This document shows, piece after piece, positions 31,854-42,977 of a stretch of DNA of 64,000 nt (the first letter of the stretch is position 1; every line of letters begins with the position of its first letter). Source of the stretch: Brachypodium distachyon (taxonomy: Eukaryota; Streptophyta; Magnoliopsida; Poales; Poaceae); contig NC_016134.3 in the NCBI RefSeq assembly GCF_000005505.3, forward strand, positions 20,076,370-20,140,369, in the 5' to 3' direction. A program made the position numbers and the translations under genes. The notes beneath the pieces were generated by a model. That model was not told the origin of the DNA. It ran no database searches and saw only the letters and a program-made list of their open reading frames with translations.

Positions 31854-33760
31854 ATGGAGGTACGTGTATCCTGATCACCTTCCTTCATTTGTTTTTTGTG
31901 TGGATGGTATATATCCTAAATTAACCTTCCCTTTTTTACTTATTATGCCTAAATTAACATTGATGGATGGTATATATCCAAGTTCGTTTAGTTACTTCAG
32001 TTTGTGTGTGTTTTTCATGTGAGAAATAATAGCCACCTGCAAGTTTTCTTTATATCGGATTGCCAATGATATGACAGATGTAATTCCAGAAAAAAATTCT
32101 CGTTGTGTATGTTTTAGAAGGAAATTAAGACTTAGGAGAACTAGATGGTTCACAACCAGTGGGAGGATTGAAAAATAAACATGAAAACTTCCAAAGCATC
32201 AAATTTTCCTTGTTTGGAAGAAACTAAGAGAACAAGACCAGACAACACTCCCTTGAGGAAAAGATTATTTCGCTGTACTCCATCTAGCAGTCACACAGCT
32301 AACATGATATGTAATAACAAAAAACATTGTCCGAATTGCGTTTAAAGTATATGTGTTTCCAGCAAGTGAACTTTGCTATACGGCGCGTCATACACTCATG
32401 CCTAATTTGTCGTTTGTGTCCAAAACATAGAGGTGACAAGTCAATGAATAAGCAGTTGAACATATGTTCTGAAAGCTCCTTCTATCGTCAATTCTGATCA
32501 GCAAACCATTCACTTGTATATGAAGGTCCATAATATCATCATATCATTTTATTGACAAAGAACAGCTTGTTGGTCTTAAACTAATCCTTAAGCTACACAT
32601 CTACAGATCGAGCGAGACAACAATTATCAGTCGAACAATACCACAAAATTGGTGCCATCCACATACAAATATTCTCTGCCTGCATTAGTTTATGTCATCT
32701 GCAATTCAATACTATAATGAAAGTTAGCATTTAGCTAGGTTATTACTTACCTACCTAGAAAAGTGCACTAATTAGCTAAGTTACTCAATTACCTAAACTT
32801 TGTCCAGTATTTGATTTTGAGTTGAACAGTACTGCAAGTCTGTAACTTTGTTTGTTTCTCGAAAAGGAGGTATTCCCCGGCCTTTTGGCACACAGCAGCT
32901 ACTGTGCATGTCAAAAATTAACTATTGCACTCAGTTTGACAGTTTCTCAACAATGGTATATATAGGGCCAAGGCGGGCACATCCCAAAGTTTGGTGATTG
33001 GAAAACGACCGGTGGCGATACCCCGTACACCTTGTACTTCGAGGACGCTAGGAAGCGGAAGAGCATGGGCAGCTCCACACCTTCTCCTAAGCCAGTTGCA
33101 GCTCGTAGAAACTCCATCCCTCCACCTAAGCCTGCTTCAGTTCGTGGCAACTCCATCCCTTCTCCTAAGCCAGCTTCAGCTCGTGGAAACTCCATCCCTC
33201 CTCCTAAGCCAGCTGCTGCAGCAAGTTATAGAGCTGATGCCAATCCGCCAAAACCCAAGGAACGACCGTCCCGGTCACGCAGAGAAAGCTCGGTTAGTAT
33301 AATCAAGCATGCTTAATATAACCACGCCTTTTAGCTAACAAATGGGAGTACGGTTAAGTTTAATTAAACTTTCTTGGGAGCTTTTGTTAGGTTGGGTCTG
33401 TGCCCACTTGGGGTCAGTGGAACGAGAACAACGCTGGTGGAGGTGCCCAACAATACACACTTGTCTTCGAGCAGATAAGGGAGGAGCGGAGAAGTGCCCC
33501 TTCGACCCCTAACATAGAGCAGCGACGACAACAAGGTCCTACTCTCGAACGGATCAAGTATCACAGTCATGAACCTGATGTACCCAAGGTATAGTTTTGC
33601 ATGCATTTGCATATTCATTCATTTAATAAGCTCTCTCAGACTGTCAGATATTGGGCTATCTTGTTTCAAATTGAACATGTATTCAGGCTTTATCATGTCT
33701 CTGAAAAGCATTTTGTTTTTTATGCAGATTTTCACATGTTGCGGATTGTTTGGTAAATAA
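31854..33760 (+). CDS. RIN4-like protein with two NOI domains
   Basis: Four coding exons (31854-31859, 32966-33292, 33391-33588, 33728-33760), all phase 0 with GT-AG junctions, give 187 residues. The first exon codes only Met-Glu. NOI domain 1 lies near residues 8-30 (IPKFGDW, then TPYTLYFEDARK) and NOI domain 2 near 115-140 (VPTWGQW, then QQYTLVFEQIREER). The C-terminus FTCCGLFGK has two adjacent Cys suited to S-acylation, as in RIN4, which sits on the inner plasma membrane and is guarded by NLR receptors. A 13-residue proline repeat lies between the domains. The NOI core is normally PxFGxW; domain 2 has PTWGQW. RIN4 itself is usually somewhat longer, so RIN4-like/NOI protein is the safer name. 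The tiny first exon is the least certain part. Confidence 0.87.
33074..33229 (+). repeat. 39-bp in-frame repeat in the RIN4-like gene
   Basis: Four units encode a 13-residue motif of the form S-(T/I)-P-x-P-K-P-x-A-x-R-x-N. The third and fourth units are nearly identical at DNA level, which points to recent expansion. Unit number may vary between alleles. Confidence 0.85.
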
Positions 33761-33823
33761 CGACGTCATGGCCACAGAATTTGTATTATGAAAATGGAGT
33801 TCGGATTTGTGTATTTATATAAA

Positions 33824-33854
33824 CTAGCAAAGTGGCCCTCGCAAATGCGAGGGC
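33824..33854 (-). mobile_element. Helitron 3' terminus (hairpin plus CTAG)
   Basis: The minus strand reads a perfect 8-bp stem GCCCTCGC/GCGAGGGC with a 4-base loop (33854-33835), then CACTTTG and CTAG (33827-33824) followed by T. This is the standard Helitron 3' end. The body would extend to higher coordinates. I could not find a convincing 5'-TC end before the gypsy DNA at 35.1 kb. Confidence 0.65.
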
Positions 33855-35100
33855 ATGACCTGAAAGTGTCAAAGAAATAAGTTTGTTGCCTTGATTTTCT
33901 ATATTATGTTATTAGAAACAACACCTGCTCCGAGCAAAGAAATATAAATGGAGCGCTGACAAAAACAATATTGTTTTAGTGGAGATATAGAAGAAGTTAA
34001 TAATAATATATGGACCATAGATTAGATATAAAATATGAAAAAATGAATAATACATTGGATCGAAGACATCATTGAGAACCGACAACTATGAATCAATACA
34101 GCATGTGAAAAGATGAAAGCTCAAATTCTTTAACTAATTTATAAGACTAAATCACAAGCCTTCGGCATTCTACAATAGCGAAGGGACATCCTGGAGCATT
34201 GCTAAGTGAAACAAAATCTGGTTTAATAAATAAATTACCAGAGAATGTGAGCTCAGTTTATTCGAGTGTGTGTTCATATTGTTCCATATGATCTGCTTGA
34301 GGATGCTACAGGAAGCAGCCTTCCGAGCACAACCTATGCGTTGGTGATATCGTTGCTAAACTTCCATTGTCCTGCTGGTTCACCTCTGCCGACCGAGTTG
34401 AAGTATGAGGGATAAAGTGCAGAAGGAAGACCAGGTAAGCTGTTATAATTTGATGTTTTCTGCGGAAGATCGACAATCATAAATCGTAGTTTCCACGGAA
34501 AATCGACAATCATAACCGTGATGCAATCATCGATGGACCTATCATTAATTTCTTTGAGAACATTTTGCAAGGATACATGTTATCGCAATGTTATATCATG
34601 ATATCCATAATTTGTTTTTCCCAAAGTGAACTAATTCCCAATTTTCATATTGGCTAATATTGCTGGACCAAAACTGCATTATTGCTTATTTTTTGAATGA
34701 ATAACTAATTACTTCATTAATCGATCATATACAAGTTGTTGTTCTACTTGGTACTGTTTTCAACAAAGGATCAAAAGCTGGCAAGAATCATGAGCTGGTA
34801 CTGAATATAGTGATCAACTATTGCTGTTCTCACAACTCCAGATTTAAGGAACTGTGAAAGGATCAACTATTGCTGTTGTCAGAATTATAGAGGACCAGTT
34901 TAAGCTATTACTAAATAAAAACTGATCTATGCAATAGTAGTCTTGCAGAGCAACCTACAGTACCCTTCAGTATTTCATTTGGTTGGTTGCATGCTTTTCA
35001 ACGGCTCGTCGATTAGAGCACGGTATGTTGCCATAGACTAATCCACACAAAAAATCATCAGAAGCTGTCAACAATTCAATGAACAGGGAAAACTTTAGTA
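33855..35100. other. Non-coding stretch, possibly Helitron body
   Basis: AT-rich DNA without a domain. A short direct repeat, TCGACAATCATAA, occurs near 34470 and 34504. It may be the interior of the Helitron whose 3' end is at 33824, but the other end is unknown. Confidence 0.3.
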
Positions 35101-35399
35101 ACTTCACTGAGCATGAACAGTGGGTACTTGGCTTTCCGGGTGAAAATCCTCCGGTTTGTCCGGAGCGGGCGATGGCGGCGGACACGTCGCTTCCTCCTTG
35201 GAGGCATCGTCTTGGAGGCCTTGACCGTCGACGGGTACGAGCTTCATGCTGCTGCGTGGTTTTGCTTAGTCATCGTGGGTGGCGTATGCCGGGGCAGCGG
35301 CCTCGGGCGGTTACAGCGTACGTCGGGCGGCAGCTCCGGAAAGCGTTGCTTCCGCAGCTCTATGGTGTGGGGCTGCGGTTTGCCACGACTAGGGCATGG

Positions 35400-35700
35400 A
35401 TCTCTTTATCCACTCACCGCCTTCGTGCCAGGGAGGTCCATCCAGCTGCTCGGACAAGTCGAGGATACGACAAACCACCGAGCCAAGCTCATACGCTTCA
35501 ACGTGGTGGACATGGAGGCGTTCTTTGATGCCATCGTCGGGAGGACAACCTTAAATCGCTTCTGCACTACCTTCCACCACAACTTCTTGTGCATGAAGTT
35601 TTCGGGCCCAAAGGGCGGGATAACGGTCAGTGGCGAGCCATCCTCCGATGGGAAAACGCTCTACTGCCACGAGACAAAGCGGACCAAGAAGGGAGAATCC
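35400..35700 (+). pseudogene. Gypsy protease C-terminal fragment
   Basis: The plus strand reads IRFNVVDMEAFFDAIVGR, corresponding to the conserved 'F.VvDm...Y.AILGRp' stretch at the end of gypsy protease. LCMKFSGPKGGITVSG follows. The catalytic Asp motif upstream is not recognisable. Confidence 0.6.
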
Positions 35701-35899
35701 TCTGATAGTGTCCACATGCTTTCGGGCACGGGAGAATCCAAAAACCGATCACCCGGAGCGCTACGTCCCTAAGCCCCTCCCCAAGGCAGAACTTAAGGAA
35801 GTGCGCCTCCCGGACGATAACGCCACACGCATCGTGAAGATTGGAGCTGACCTCCCGAGTGAACTCAAGGAAGAACTCATCACCATACTCCGGATGAAC

Positions 35900-36760
35900 T
35901 CGGTCTCTTCGCTTGGTCACCTTCCGACATGGGAGGAGTCCCGCGCGACATCGTGAAGCACCGCCCCGCCGCAAGGCCTGGGAAAGCTCCCGTGAAGCAA
36001 ATACTTCGAAAGCTCTCCATGGAGCGAAGCGAAGTCGTGAAGCAAGAAATTGTGAAACTCTCCAAGGCCGGACTTATCCAAGAAGTTTGGCATCCCAAGT
36101 GGTTGGCCAATCCGATCTTGGTGAAGAAACCCAACGGCAAGTGGTGAACATGTGTTGACTTCTCCAACTTGAATAAGGCATGTCCCAAGGACGACTACCC
36201 TCTCCCCCGGATCAACCAACCGGTCGACTCTATAGCGGGATGCGGAAGATTGAGCATCTTGGACGTCTATATTCGGGATATCACCAAGTCCACACATAGC
36301 CGAGGAAGACGAGAAGAAGGCTAGCTTCATCACTCCCTTCGACACTTTCTGCTACCACAGAATGCTTTTCGGTTCGAGGAATGCCGACGCAACCTTCGAA
36401 CGTTTCGTCGGCCCTATCCTCAAGGAGCAATTGGGGATAAACGCCAAAGTCTACCTGGACGATGCCATTATCAAAATCCAACTTGCAAAGACCCATCATG
36501 AGGACTTGCAAGAAACCTTCAACGACCTCTGCAAACACAGCGTAAACGCCGAGAAGTGCGCTTCTGGAGTCCGAGGAAGAAAACTTTTGGGTTTCCTCGT
36601 CTCCTAGCTTGGGATCGAGGCCCACCCGAGAAAAATCTGGGCCATTCTCGAGATGGAAAGCTCCACGTTCCGTCCAAGATGTGCGACGTCTTGCAGGAAG
36701 GACAGCGACATTGGGACGATTTGTCGTCCGATCAGCTGAGAAGGGTCTTCTTCCAAGATC
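35900..36760 (+). pseudogene. Gypsy reverse transcriptase, multiply broken
   Basis: The plus strand shows HRPAARPGKAPVKQILRKL and WHPKWLANPILVKKPNGKW followed by a TGA in place of an Arg codon, then VDFSNLNKACPKDDYPLPR. After frame changes come LFGSRNADATFERFV and KVYLDDAIIK, where the catalytic box is YLDDA rather than Y(V/M)DD(I/M). LLGFLVS then ends in a stop. The enzyme cannot be made. Confidence 0.85.
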
Positions 36761-36784
36761 GAGTCCACAAAACCCCATTGGGTC

Positions 36785-37045
36785 ATGCGATTCGGCGGTT
36801 TCAAGCGCCTCGACGGTGCGGGGGCTGGAGTTATACTCGTCAACCCCAAAAGGAAGATCTTGGAATATGCCGACCATCTCGACTTCAATGCCACCAATAG
36901 TTTGGCAGAGTATGAGGCGCCCCATCTCGGACTCCGATTGGCTAAGGCCATGGGCGTTCGACACATGCTCATCCAAGGGGACTGCCAGCTGGTATGGAGG
37001 CACGACGCGTCTCACGAGGAGAAAATCACCTTGCCAATGGACTAG
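36785..37045 (+). pseudogene. Gypsy RNase H fragment
   Basis: The frame reads DGAGAGVILVNPKRKILEYA, then NSLAEYEAPHLGLRLAKAMG and IQGDCQLVW. This is the usual RNase H core with Glu and Asp positions present. The frame is lost after 37045. Confidence 0.8.
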
Positions 37046-37209
37046 CCCGAACGGCCGGTTCCAAGGAACCGCTGCCACCGATGCTTTTCTTCGAAGTGAC
37101 TTGTGCCCCGTTCATAAAGGAAGAAGCTGAGACTCAAGATGAATCTTCAATGACCAACATGGTCATCGATAGCCCACCTTCTTGGATGACTCCAATTATC
37201 CACGCCTAG

Positions 37210-37467
37210 AAAGGCGAGGTGGACCAAGAAGCAGAAGGCCCAAACGCCAAAACTCTACTTGCAAAAGCCGAGGTGTATGTCCTACGCAGTGACGTCTCAC
37301 ACAAGAAAGGTGTCGTCGCTTTGCCTAAGTGCATGTCCCTTGACCAAGGAGCCGAACTCCTACCCAAGGTCCACTCGGAAATATGTGACGACCATCTTGA
37401 GCCAAGCGCGACCATGACAAAAGCCTTGCACTAGAGGTTCTATCGGCCAACGATGATGCAAAGCTCA
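37210..37467 (+). pseudogene. Integrase zinc-binding N-terminus, truncated
   Basis: The frame reads AEVYVLRSDVSHKKGVVAL, then CMSLDQGAELLPKVHSEICD and HHLEPS-like residues, then FYRPTMM. That matches the HHCC region of Tat-type integrase. It breaks off and LTR-type DNA begins within a few bases. Confidence 0.75.
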
Positions 37468-37845
37468 AACCCAAGGGGAGAGGGCTAGAGCATCCCAAGG
37501 GGCCTGCTCTTGAGTGCTTGGGTCGAGCCTAGTCTTGACTCGACCTCGTGGATGCACCTTAGGAGGCCTAGTTTCGAGGTTCCGGGCCGTCTAGTATGGT
37601 CTCGACTCGAAGTAGAGGGATCAGGTTAGAGTCTCGAGGGTATCCTAATCTCGCTACTTGGAAAGACGAGTTCGGCCCAAGTCCGTGGCAGCCTCGAAAG
37701 ATCTCTCGCTATAAGTGACTTGGGAAGACGAGCTCGGCCCAAGCACTTGGCTAACGACCCCTTGAAGCCTTTCCTAACATAGGATTAAGTTGCACCCATA
37801 AGGTCGACCGAACCTATTCAAAAAATATCCCGACGAAATGGCTAT
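37468..37845 (+). mobile_element. LTR fragment of the 6.3-7.1 kb family, inside integrase
   Basis: This stretch (AAGGGGAGAGGGCTAGAGCA ... AACCTATTCAAAAAATATC) aligns along its length with the reverse complement of 6481-6840. It has integrase N-terminus on its left and integrase core/C-terminal debris on its right. Neither LTR end is present: the part with TATA box and the part next to the primer site are both missing. Confidence 0.8.
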
Positions 37846-37849
37846 TTGC

Positions 37850-38340
37850 CTGCAAGGGAACGGACCTTCTCGGGCCCTCCCCTCGCACGCAACGGGGGCT
37901 GGGAACATGTCATGGCAACAATTTGCCACTTCTCCAAGATGATCAAGGCATAAACACTTCCCTGGAGGATTTATGTCGAGCCAATAGGCTCTTCAAGGCT
38001 GCGGTTTGAGGAATACGCACCTCTACAAGCCACTCCACAGGCCGGACACCTTCATTTTTGGTGTATAGGAGCAAAAGCAATGCTCTCGGCCGAAGTCGAG
38101 CGCCATGCGCTCACTTCAAGAGGGAAGGGGTCCAAGATACCATCGCCCTCGCCTTCACGTAAAAGGAAGAGCATCAAATTGAGGAAACTCCCGACAGAGA
38201 CCTCATGAAGCGTGCCACTTATAAGCAGAATGCTACTCGCTTATACCAAACCCATGGTCTTTCACAAGGAAGACTTCAACTATGTCCGCTTCTTCGGAAA
38301 TGAGCCTCAAGACAAACAAAGCTTTGCGAAGGAACCCACC
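37850..38340 (+). pseudogene. Integrase core/C-terminal debris
   Basis: Plus-strand frames contain pieces such as ICHFSKMIKA, then FWCIGAKAMLSAEVERHAL (compare 'LVYGaEAMLPvEV') and KEDFNYVRF (compare 'eGDyVLR'). Several stops and frame shifts separate them. Confidence 0.6.
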
Positions 38341-38439
38341 CAGGCTTAGTTTTCTCGTAGAGAAACTTGCCTAGCCGGTGGTTCTCCTTGCAAAAATCCT
38401 GAGGCCCTAGTTTTTCGCAAGAACGCCCACCTAGGTTCA

Positions 38440-38890
38440 GTTTTCTCATCGAGTATAAGCGCCTCCGACCCTTCAGGCGAGTATAAGCGCCAAGCCGACC
38501 ATTTTCGCGGGGGATTATAAGCGCCCTCGGGGCCATCTCCTCAAAAAGAAGGGAAAGGGATATGAGCACAATCATCCAAAAAAAAAATAAGGTAGCACAT
38601 TATCATATGTGTTACCTTGGCATGTGTGGGCACTCAAAAGAGGCTCACTGTTGCCGAAAGGGAAAACCTTCTCACGTGGCATCACCGCGAAAGGCTCGTG
38701 GAGAGTTGTTGCCCAAGTACCGCTCTCCAAACTTATCATGGGAAGCCTACACCGGCCTAGGTATTTCCCACGCGGCATCACCGCAAAGGAGAACCTTATC
38801 AAGCGGCACCCCCGCGAAAGGAAAATCCTCCTCAAAAAGAGTTGCTGCCCCAGTGCCGCTCGCTAGGAGGCCTACGTTGGCACAAAGCAT
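38440..38890 (+). repeat. Gypsy 3' untranslated tandem repeats
   Basis: First, the motif 'tataagcgcc' recurs three times at 38454-38530. Then a larger unit containing GGCATCACCGCGAAAGG and GTTGTTGCCCAAGTACCGCT recurs from 38640 to 38890 in two to three diverged copies. Such repeats between integrase and LTR are common in Tat-lineage elements. Confidence 0.65.
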
Positions 38891-40244
38891 CTCCCAAAAT
38901 GTTTCCGGACATAATTGCCTCATTGGCAACCCATTCCTTGGTGGATCCTAGTGTGCCCCGAGGCCATCTACCAAGCAGAACCAAGTCCCTCGATGGCCGG
39001 AAGCTACTTAAAATGCATTTAAAGAGAATTGTAAATAAGCGAGTTATGCATGAGCTTACTTACCTCGAAGAACCATGCTACCCGTGTTCGAGACGTCGCG
39101 CGCAGGCCTGTGTGAGAGTAACCGAGTTAAGGCTTCATAATAATCGCGGGAAAGCATAGCTACTGAAGTCCGAAGAGGGAAACTTCCGTATGAAATTTCC
39201 CGAACGGCAGGATACATGGCTCGTAACCATGACCTAAGGCACCGAAGCCGTGTCGTATCCCAACAGCGACAGCAATTGAAAGCACAATGTGCGAGTAATA
39301 GCGATTGACCACGAGCTGTATAAACTCGAGGAAACATAATATTTCGCAAAGGAAGAAATGTAATACTCACAAACACATGTTGAGCTAAAGTTGACATTTC
39401 CGTTAATGTTAACAACACAGCGATACATCGAACAAAACAAATGGATGCATTGCAGGCATATGGCTAGCTACACACAAGTCATAAGGCTATGTCAAAAGGA
39501 CAATGTGCAAAGCACATAAGCAAGCATCAGAGGTGTCTTGTCGACTCCAAGGACGACAGAAGGTCATACCTCCCAAATACTCTCCGGAAGGGTGAGGTCA
39601 GAAACTCATCACAAAATGAGGAATTTTTGACCACCGAGTACCACCGTGCTCCTGAGGAACTTCCTCGCCCAACAAGGTCATCACAACGCCTTAGGGCTCG
39701 CAACGTCGGCCTGACTGACAAAAGTGCGACGAGGTAAACAACCTCCAGCAAGCCTCGAACCTTCCAAAGGTTAAAGCCGCATGCTACGACTTCATGGCTC
39801 AACAACAAGAGTTTAAGCAAGAAAGCCGCTAGTGGGTAGCCCGCGGCAACCTACATGGCTTGGAGAGAGCCCGAGGCCTTCTCCTTTTTTTTGTCGGCAC
39901 CAATGTCACCTCCAGAAACACCGGATACAACTATCATGGTACCTGGAAAAGAAGACAAGTATGGTGTCAAAACATTCACCAAAGGTGGACGAAACAAGAA
40001 AAGACAGAAATACTCACCAAAGATGGGCAAAATAGTTTGAGTTTCGTGCCCAAGAGCACCAATAACTCGAACGCCACAAAAGGCGTCGCCTCCTTGCGAA
40101 GGCTTTGGTGACATGGTTGAAACGCCATCTTTGGCAGGATTGCCAAGCGCAAGCAAAACCCGTCACATGGTGCGTAACCAAGTTGTGATGGAACCATACA
40201 AACCAAGTGAATCTCGCCAAGATTCGCCGGGGGCTCACCTCCAA
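38891..40244. other. Probable gypsy non-coding DNA
   Basis: No domain is recognised. The position after integrase and repeats suggests 3' internal DNA of the plus-strand element or flanking retrotransposon debris. Short frames on both strands have no family resemblance. Confidence 0.4.
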
Positions 40245-41053
40245 TGTCGTGGTCGTGTCATGGCAGATGCCATGGGATGGCTTATTTTGGGACCGATGGA
40301 CGAAGGAGGAACCGGAGGAGGGAGGACGTGAAGGGAAACACGCACGAATACACAAGCACACACAGGTTTACCCAGGTTCGGAGCCCTCTTGCCGAGGTAA
40401 GACTCCTACTCCTGCTTTGTAGTATTAGCCGAGATAAGCAAGCTCTACAATGGCGTTCCTTGAGCTGTATTCTTGAGGAAGAAGAAGAAGGGGAAAACCC
40501 TAGATGCCTAAGTGTTTGTCCCCTCTCCAGGGAGGGGTAGTGCTTTATTTATAGACCGCCCATGTCACACTGACATACGGGCCGGAACCTTACGTCATCT
40601 TCCTTGGGCCCCGCCGGGCACGCGCCTTGGTTCCCTCCGGGTGGCACCGCAGGGGACAAGAAAACTTTACTTTTCCTGGCTCCCTGCAACAAGTACTGCT
40701 GCCACCTGCCGGCTTCCGTCAGAGATTTTCTTTCGGTGCTTCCTTTGCGCAGTCGCCTGGCACCACAACGTAAGCAGCGACTGCTTTTCCGTGATAAAGA
40801 TAGCGTTGCTTTACTTTGCGCCGCGCGGTCAGGATAAGACCGTTGAGACATCTCGGCGCTGGCCGAGATCAGAGTATTCGTTCTTATCCTGCAAGCTCAT
40901 AAGACAAGATGGTCATGCCGGCATACACCTGGTATGCCGGCTTAGTATTAGTTTGGCTTAACGATGCCGGCATACACGACCATGCCGGCTTTGCCTTCGT
41001 CATCTCGGTTAAAGCATGTCGTCATGACCCTACCCGGGGTCATCCCCCCGACA
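40245..41053 (-). mobile_element. Gypsy LTR, minus strand (809 bp)
   Basis: On the minus strand it starts TGTCGGGGGGATGACCCC (41053) and ends CACGACCACGACA (40245), so TGTCG/CGACA form the inverted ends. A TATAAATA box lies at 40553-40546. The minus strand just upstream of the start reads CTTCGGGGACTAG, a polypurine-tract-like sequence, so this is the 3' LTR of an element whose inside lies to the right. Bases flanking the LTR (TCCAA and CTAGT) do not match, which argues against a solo LTR. Confidence 0.75.
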
Positions 41054-41610
41054 CTAGTCCCCGAAGTTGTTGCAGTACGGCAAGGAAGAATGTCGGACCA
41101 CGATAGTTTTCCATAGATAAACCACCGAAGCCTACAAGGGCTTATCCGAAAAAGATGCCGAGACAACCCTGAGTTCCCTTGGCCGAGATCAAATTATTCC
41201 GACATACCGAACCGGCGCACTTATTCAGCCCTGGGCCGAGATTCTTTTCTCCTCCGTGGCCGACAGTAGAAAACTTACTTCTGCCGACATTGATGCCACC
41301 TGTAGCTTGTACTCTGCGCTCTTCTAAAATAACGGGAAGATAAGACCCGAATTACTGTCGGCGTGCTTTTTGAGGCAAGCGCGTCGTCCCATCGGACAGT
41401 AAAGCCGACAGAGCCATTAAGAAGGGAATTTCGGTTCCCACGCGGACACTTATCCTTCCGAATTCGGCGGGATTTTTTCCGCCACGCCGCGCGGTAACCG
41501 AACTCGTGCGCTTTAATGGGGTTGATTGCCCCCATAGTCGTGCGCATTCTTCCCGTTGGCCACAGGGATCGTGGGCGCAGGGGATCCACGCCCCATTAGT
41601 GTGCCGCAGG

Positions 41611-41618
41611 TATAAGTA
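41611..41618 (+). promoter_or_regulatory. TATA-like box before the antisense ORF
   Basis: TATAAGTA on the plus strand, in 'gcaggtataagtagagggag', followed by a C/T-rich leader (TCCTCTTCCTTCTCGCTCTC). This runs opposite to the LTR at 40245-41053 and points to the ORF remnant starting at 41886. Confidence 0.5.
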
Positions 41619-41885
41619 GAGGGAGAAGGCGAGGGTAAGAAACCCTTCGCACTCCTCTTCCTTCTCGCTCTCCTCTGCCCCTTTGCTCTCTACGCATTCT
41701 GCCATTGCTGCTAGCTCCAAGCTCCTCTGCCGCCGCAGTTCCTAGCTCCCAGTGACCGAAATCACCGCCGCATCCTCGTGCGCACGCCTGCTTAGCTCTC
41801 CGCCGCAGCTTTTCCCGCTTGCCCGAGCCTTGCGCCAACACTTTCTCATCGGAGAAGCTAACCCTAGATCTATTTTTCCCAATCC

Positions 41886-42499
41886 ATGGCTTCCTCCTCC
41901 CGCACCGCCGCCGCCGTCGACCCTGCTGCTCAGCAGGTCGAAGAGAGGACGGGCTCGGAGCGAGCCGGCTGGGAGGCTCCGATGTCTCCCCGGCGGACAT
42001 CGCGTGGCTCCGCCGCTCCCGGCGGATTCCGAAAGATGTCGAATGCCGGATTCCCGGTGACGAGACTATGCCGACTCTAGAGCCTGGTGAGCATGTCGTC
42101 GTCCTCTCTCACTTCGAACGCGGTTTTGCTCTCCCGGCCAGGGACTTCGCTAGGAATTTCTTAGATTTTTTTCGGCCATCAGCCACACCACCTTCCGACG
42201 AACGCCATCCTCACACTCTCAGTGTTCGTCACCTGCTGCGAGGCTTATCTCGGCCTCTAGCCTTCCGTCGACTTGTGGGCCAAATACTTCATGTTCCGGC
42301 CGCAAGTTCTTCCCGGCAAAGAGAATCCCGGCACCTGGAGGCTGGAGATCGTAGGGTATTTTCGTGGAAAATAAAAATTCAATCTGCTAATGAATTTAGG
42401 CGGAGGAGGAAGGAAGACAGGAAGAACATGCGGGCTTGGGCCAGGCAATATTTCCGCACGCTTGCGGTCGGCACCAAGCCAGGCAGAAATCAGTTATAA
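41886..42499 (+). pseudogene. Antisense 'putative gypsy-type transposon' ORF (Transposase_28-like), broken
   Basis: From ATG 41886 (MASSSRTAAAVDPAAQQ) the reading changes frame near 41985 to SPADIAWLRRSRRIPKDVEC, then EPGEHVVVLSHFERGFALPA and NFLDFF. It changes again to FVTCCEAYLGL-stop-PSVDLWAKYFMFRPQV. These are hallmarks of the grass protein family called 'putative gypsy type transposon' (PF04195). At least two frameshifts and one stop break it. It lies on the strand opposite to the adjacent LTR, as accessory antisense ORFs do in some Tat-lineage elements. Its molecular role is unknown. Confidence 0.75.
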
Positions 42500-42860
42500 T
42501 GGGCGGATTGGCCAAAACTTGACAGACTTTGCGGGTCAGAAGCAAACTTTGACTTTCACCGATCTCAACGTATCGGACGGTTCGGACGATGGGGGGACGC
42601 GCCCCTATGGGTGGGAAAACCGCACTCCCATCCCCTGGCCTCGATGGTTAGTTTGTTAGGCTGACCAAATGCTCACCAACAATCACAGTCATGGCCTCAC
42701 TCGTCAGCTCTGGTAGACAAGCAGTCAGTCCACCTGATTCAGCATTTCAACTGAAGCATAGCACAGAAAAACAAATTAATATGCCACTTCACAACCAACC
42801 GCACAAAATTTTCCCAACCAAAATAGAAACCATCGATCCATATGCGGCCTCCTGTGCTTG
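42500..42860. other. 5' flank of the GDSL gene
   Basis: This is the junction between retrotransposon debris and gene DNA. No other feature is recognised. Confidence 0.3.
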
Positions 42861-42864
42861 AAAG

Positions 42865-42872
42865 TATATAAG
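42865..42872 (+). promoter_or_regulatory. TATA box of the GDSL gene
   Basis: TATATAAG, in 'gaaagtatataaggtctata', lies 106 bp before the ATG at 42978. It is a good match to the plant TATA consensus at a normal distance. Confidence 0.7.
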
Positions 42873-42977
42873 GTCTATATGGAAGCAACGTAGGAGTAGC
42901 AATCAGTCCGGAGTAAAACTAACGAGTTTCAAGTCACAACACACACCAAGAGATCGACCTGTAGCAATCTCGCGAGC

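Larger units (their letters stand above)
35100..38560 (+). mobile_element. Degenerate Ty3/gypsy (Tat-like) element, plus strand
   Basis: Protease, RT, RNase H and integrase pieces follow one another in order on the plus strand, all with stops and frameshifts. An LTR fragment of another or the same family lies inside the integrase. The RT differs clearly from the one at 0.4-1.9 kb, so these are two families. The 5' LTR is not seen; 3' untranslated repeats follow. Confidence 0.85.

Noticed and set aside
35025..35045. Possible 5' end of the Helitron with 3' terminus at 33824
   Set aside because: The minus strand reads AGTCTATGG, without the required A followed directly by TC, so the boundary is not supported.
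40245..41053. Solo LTR interpretation
   Set aside because: Flanking five bases differ (TCCAA, CTAGT) and a polypurine-like tract lies directly at one side, so it is better read as the 3' LTR of a truncated element.
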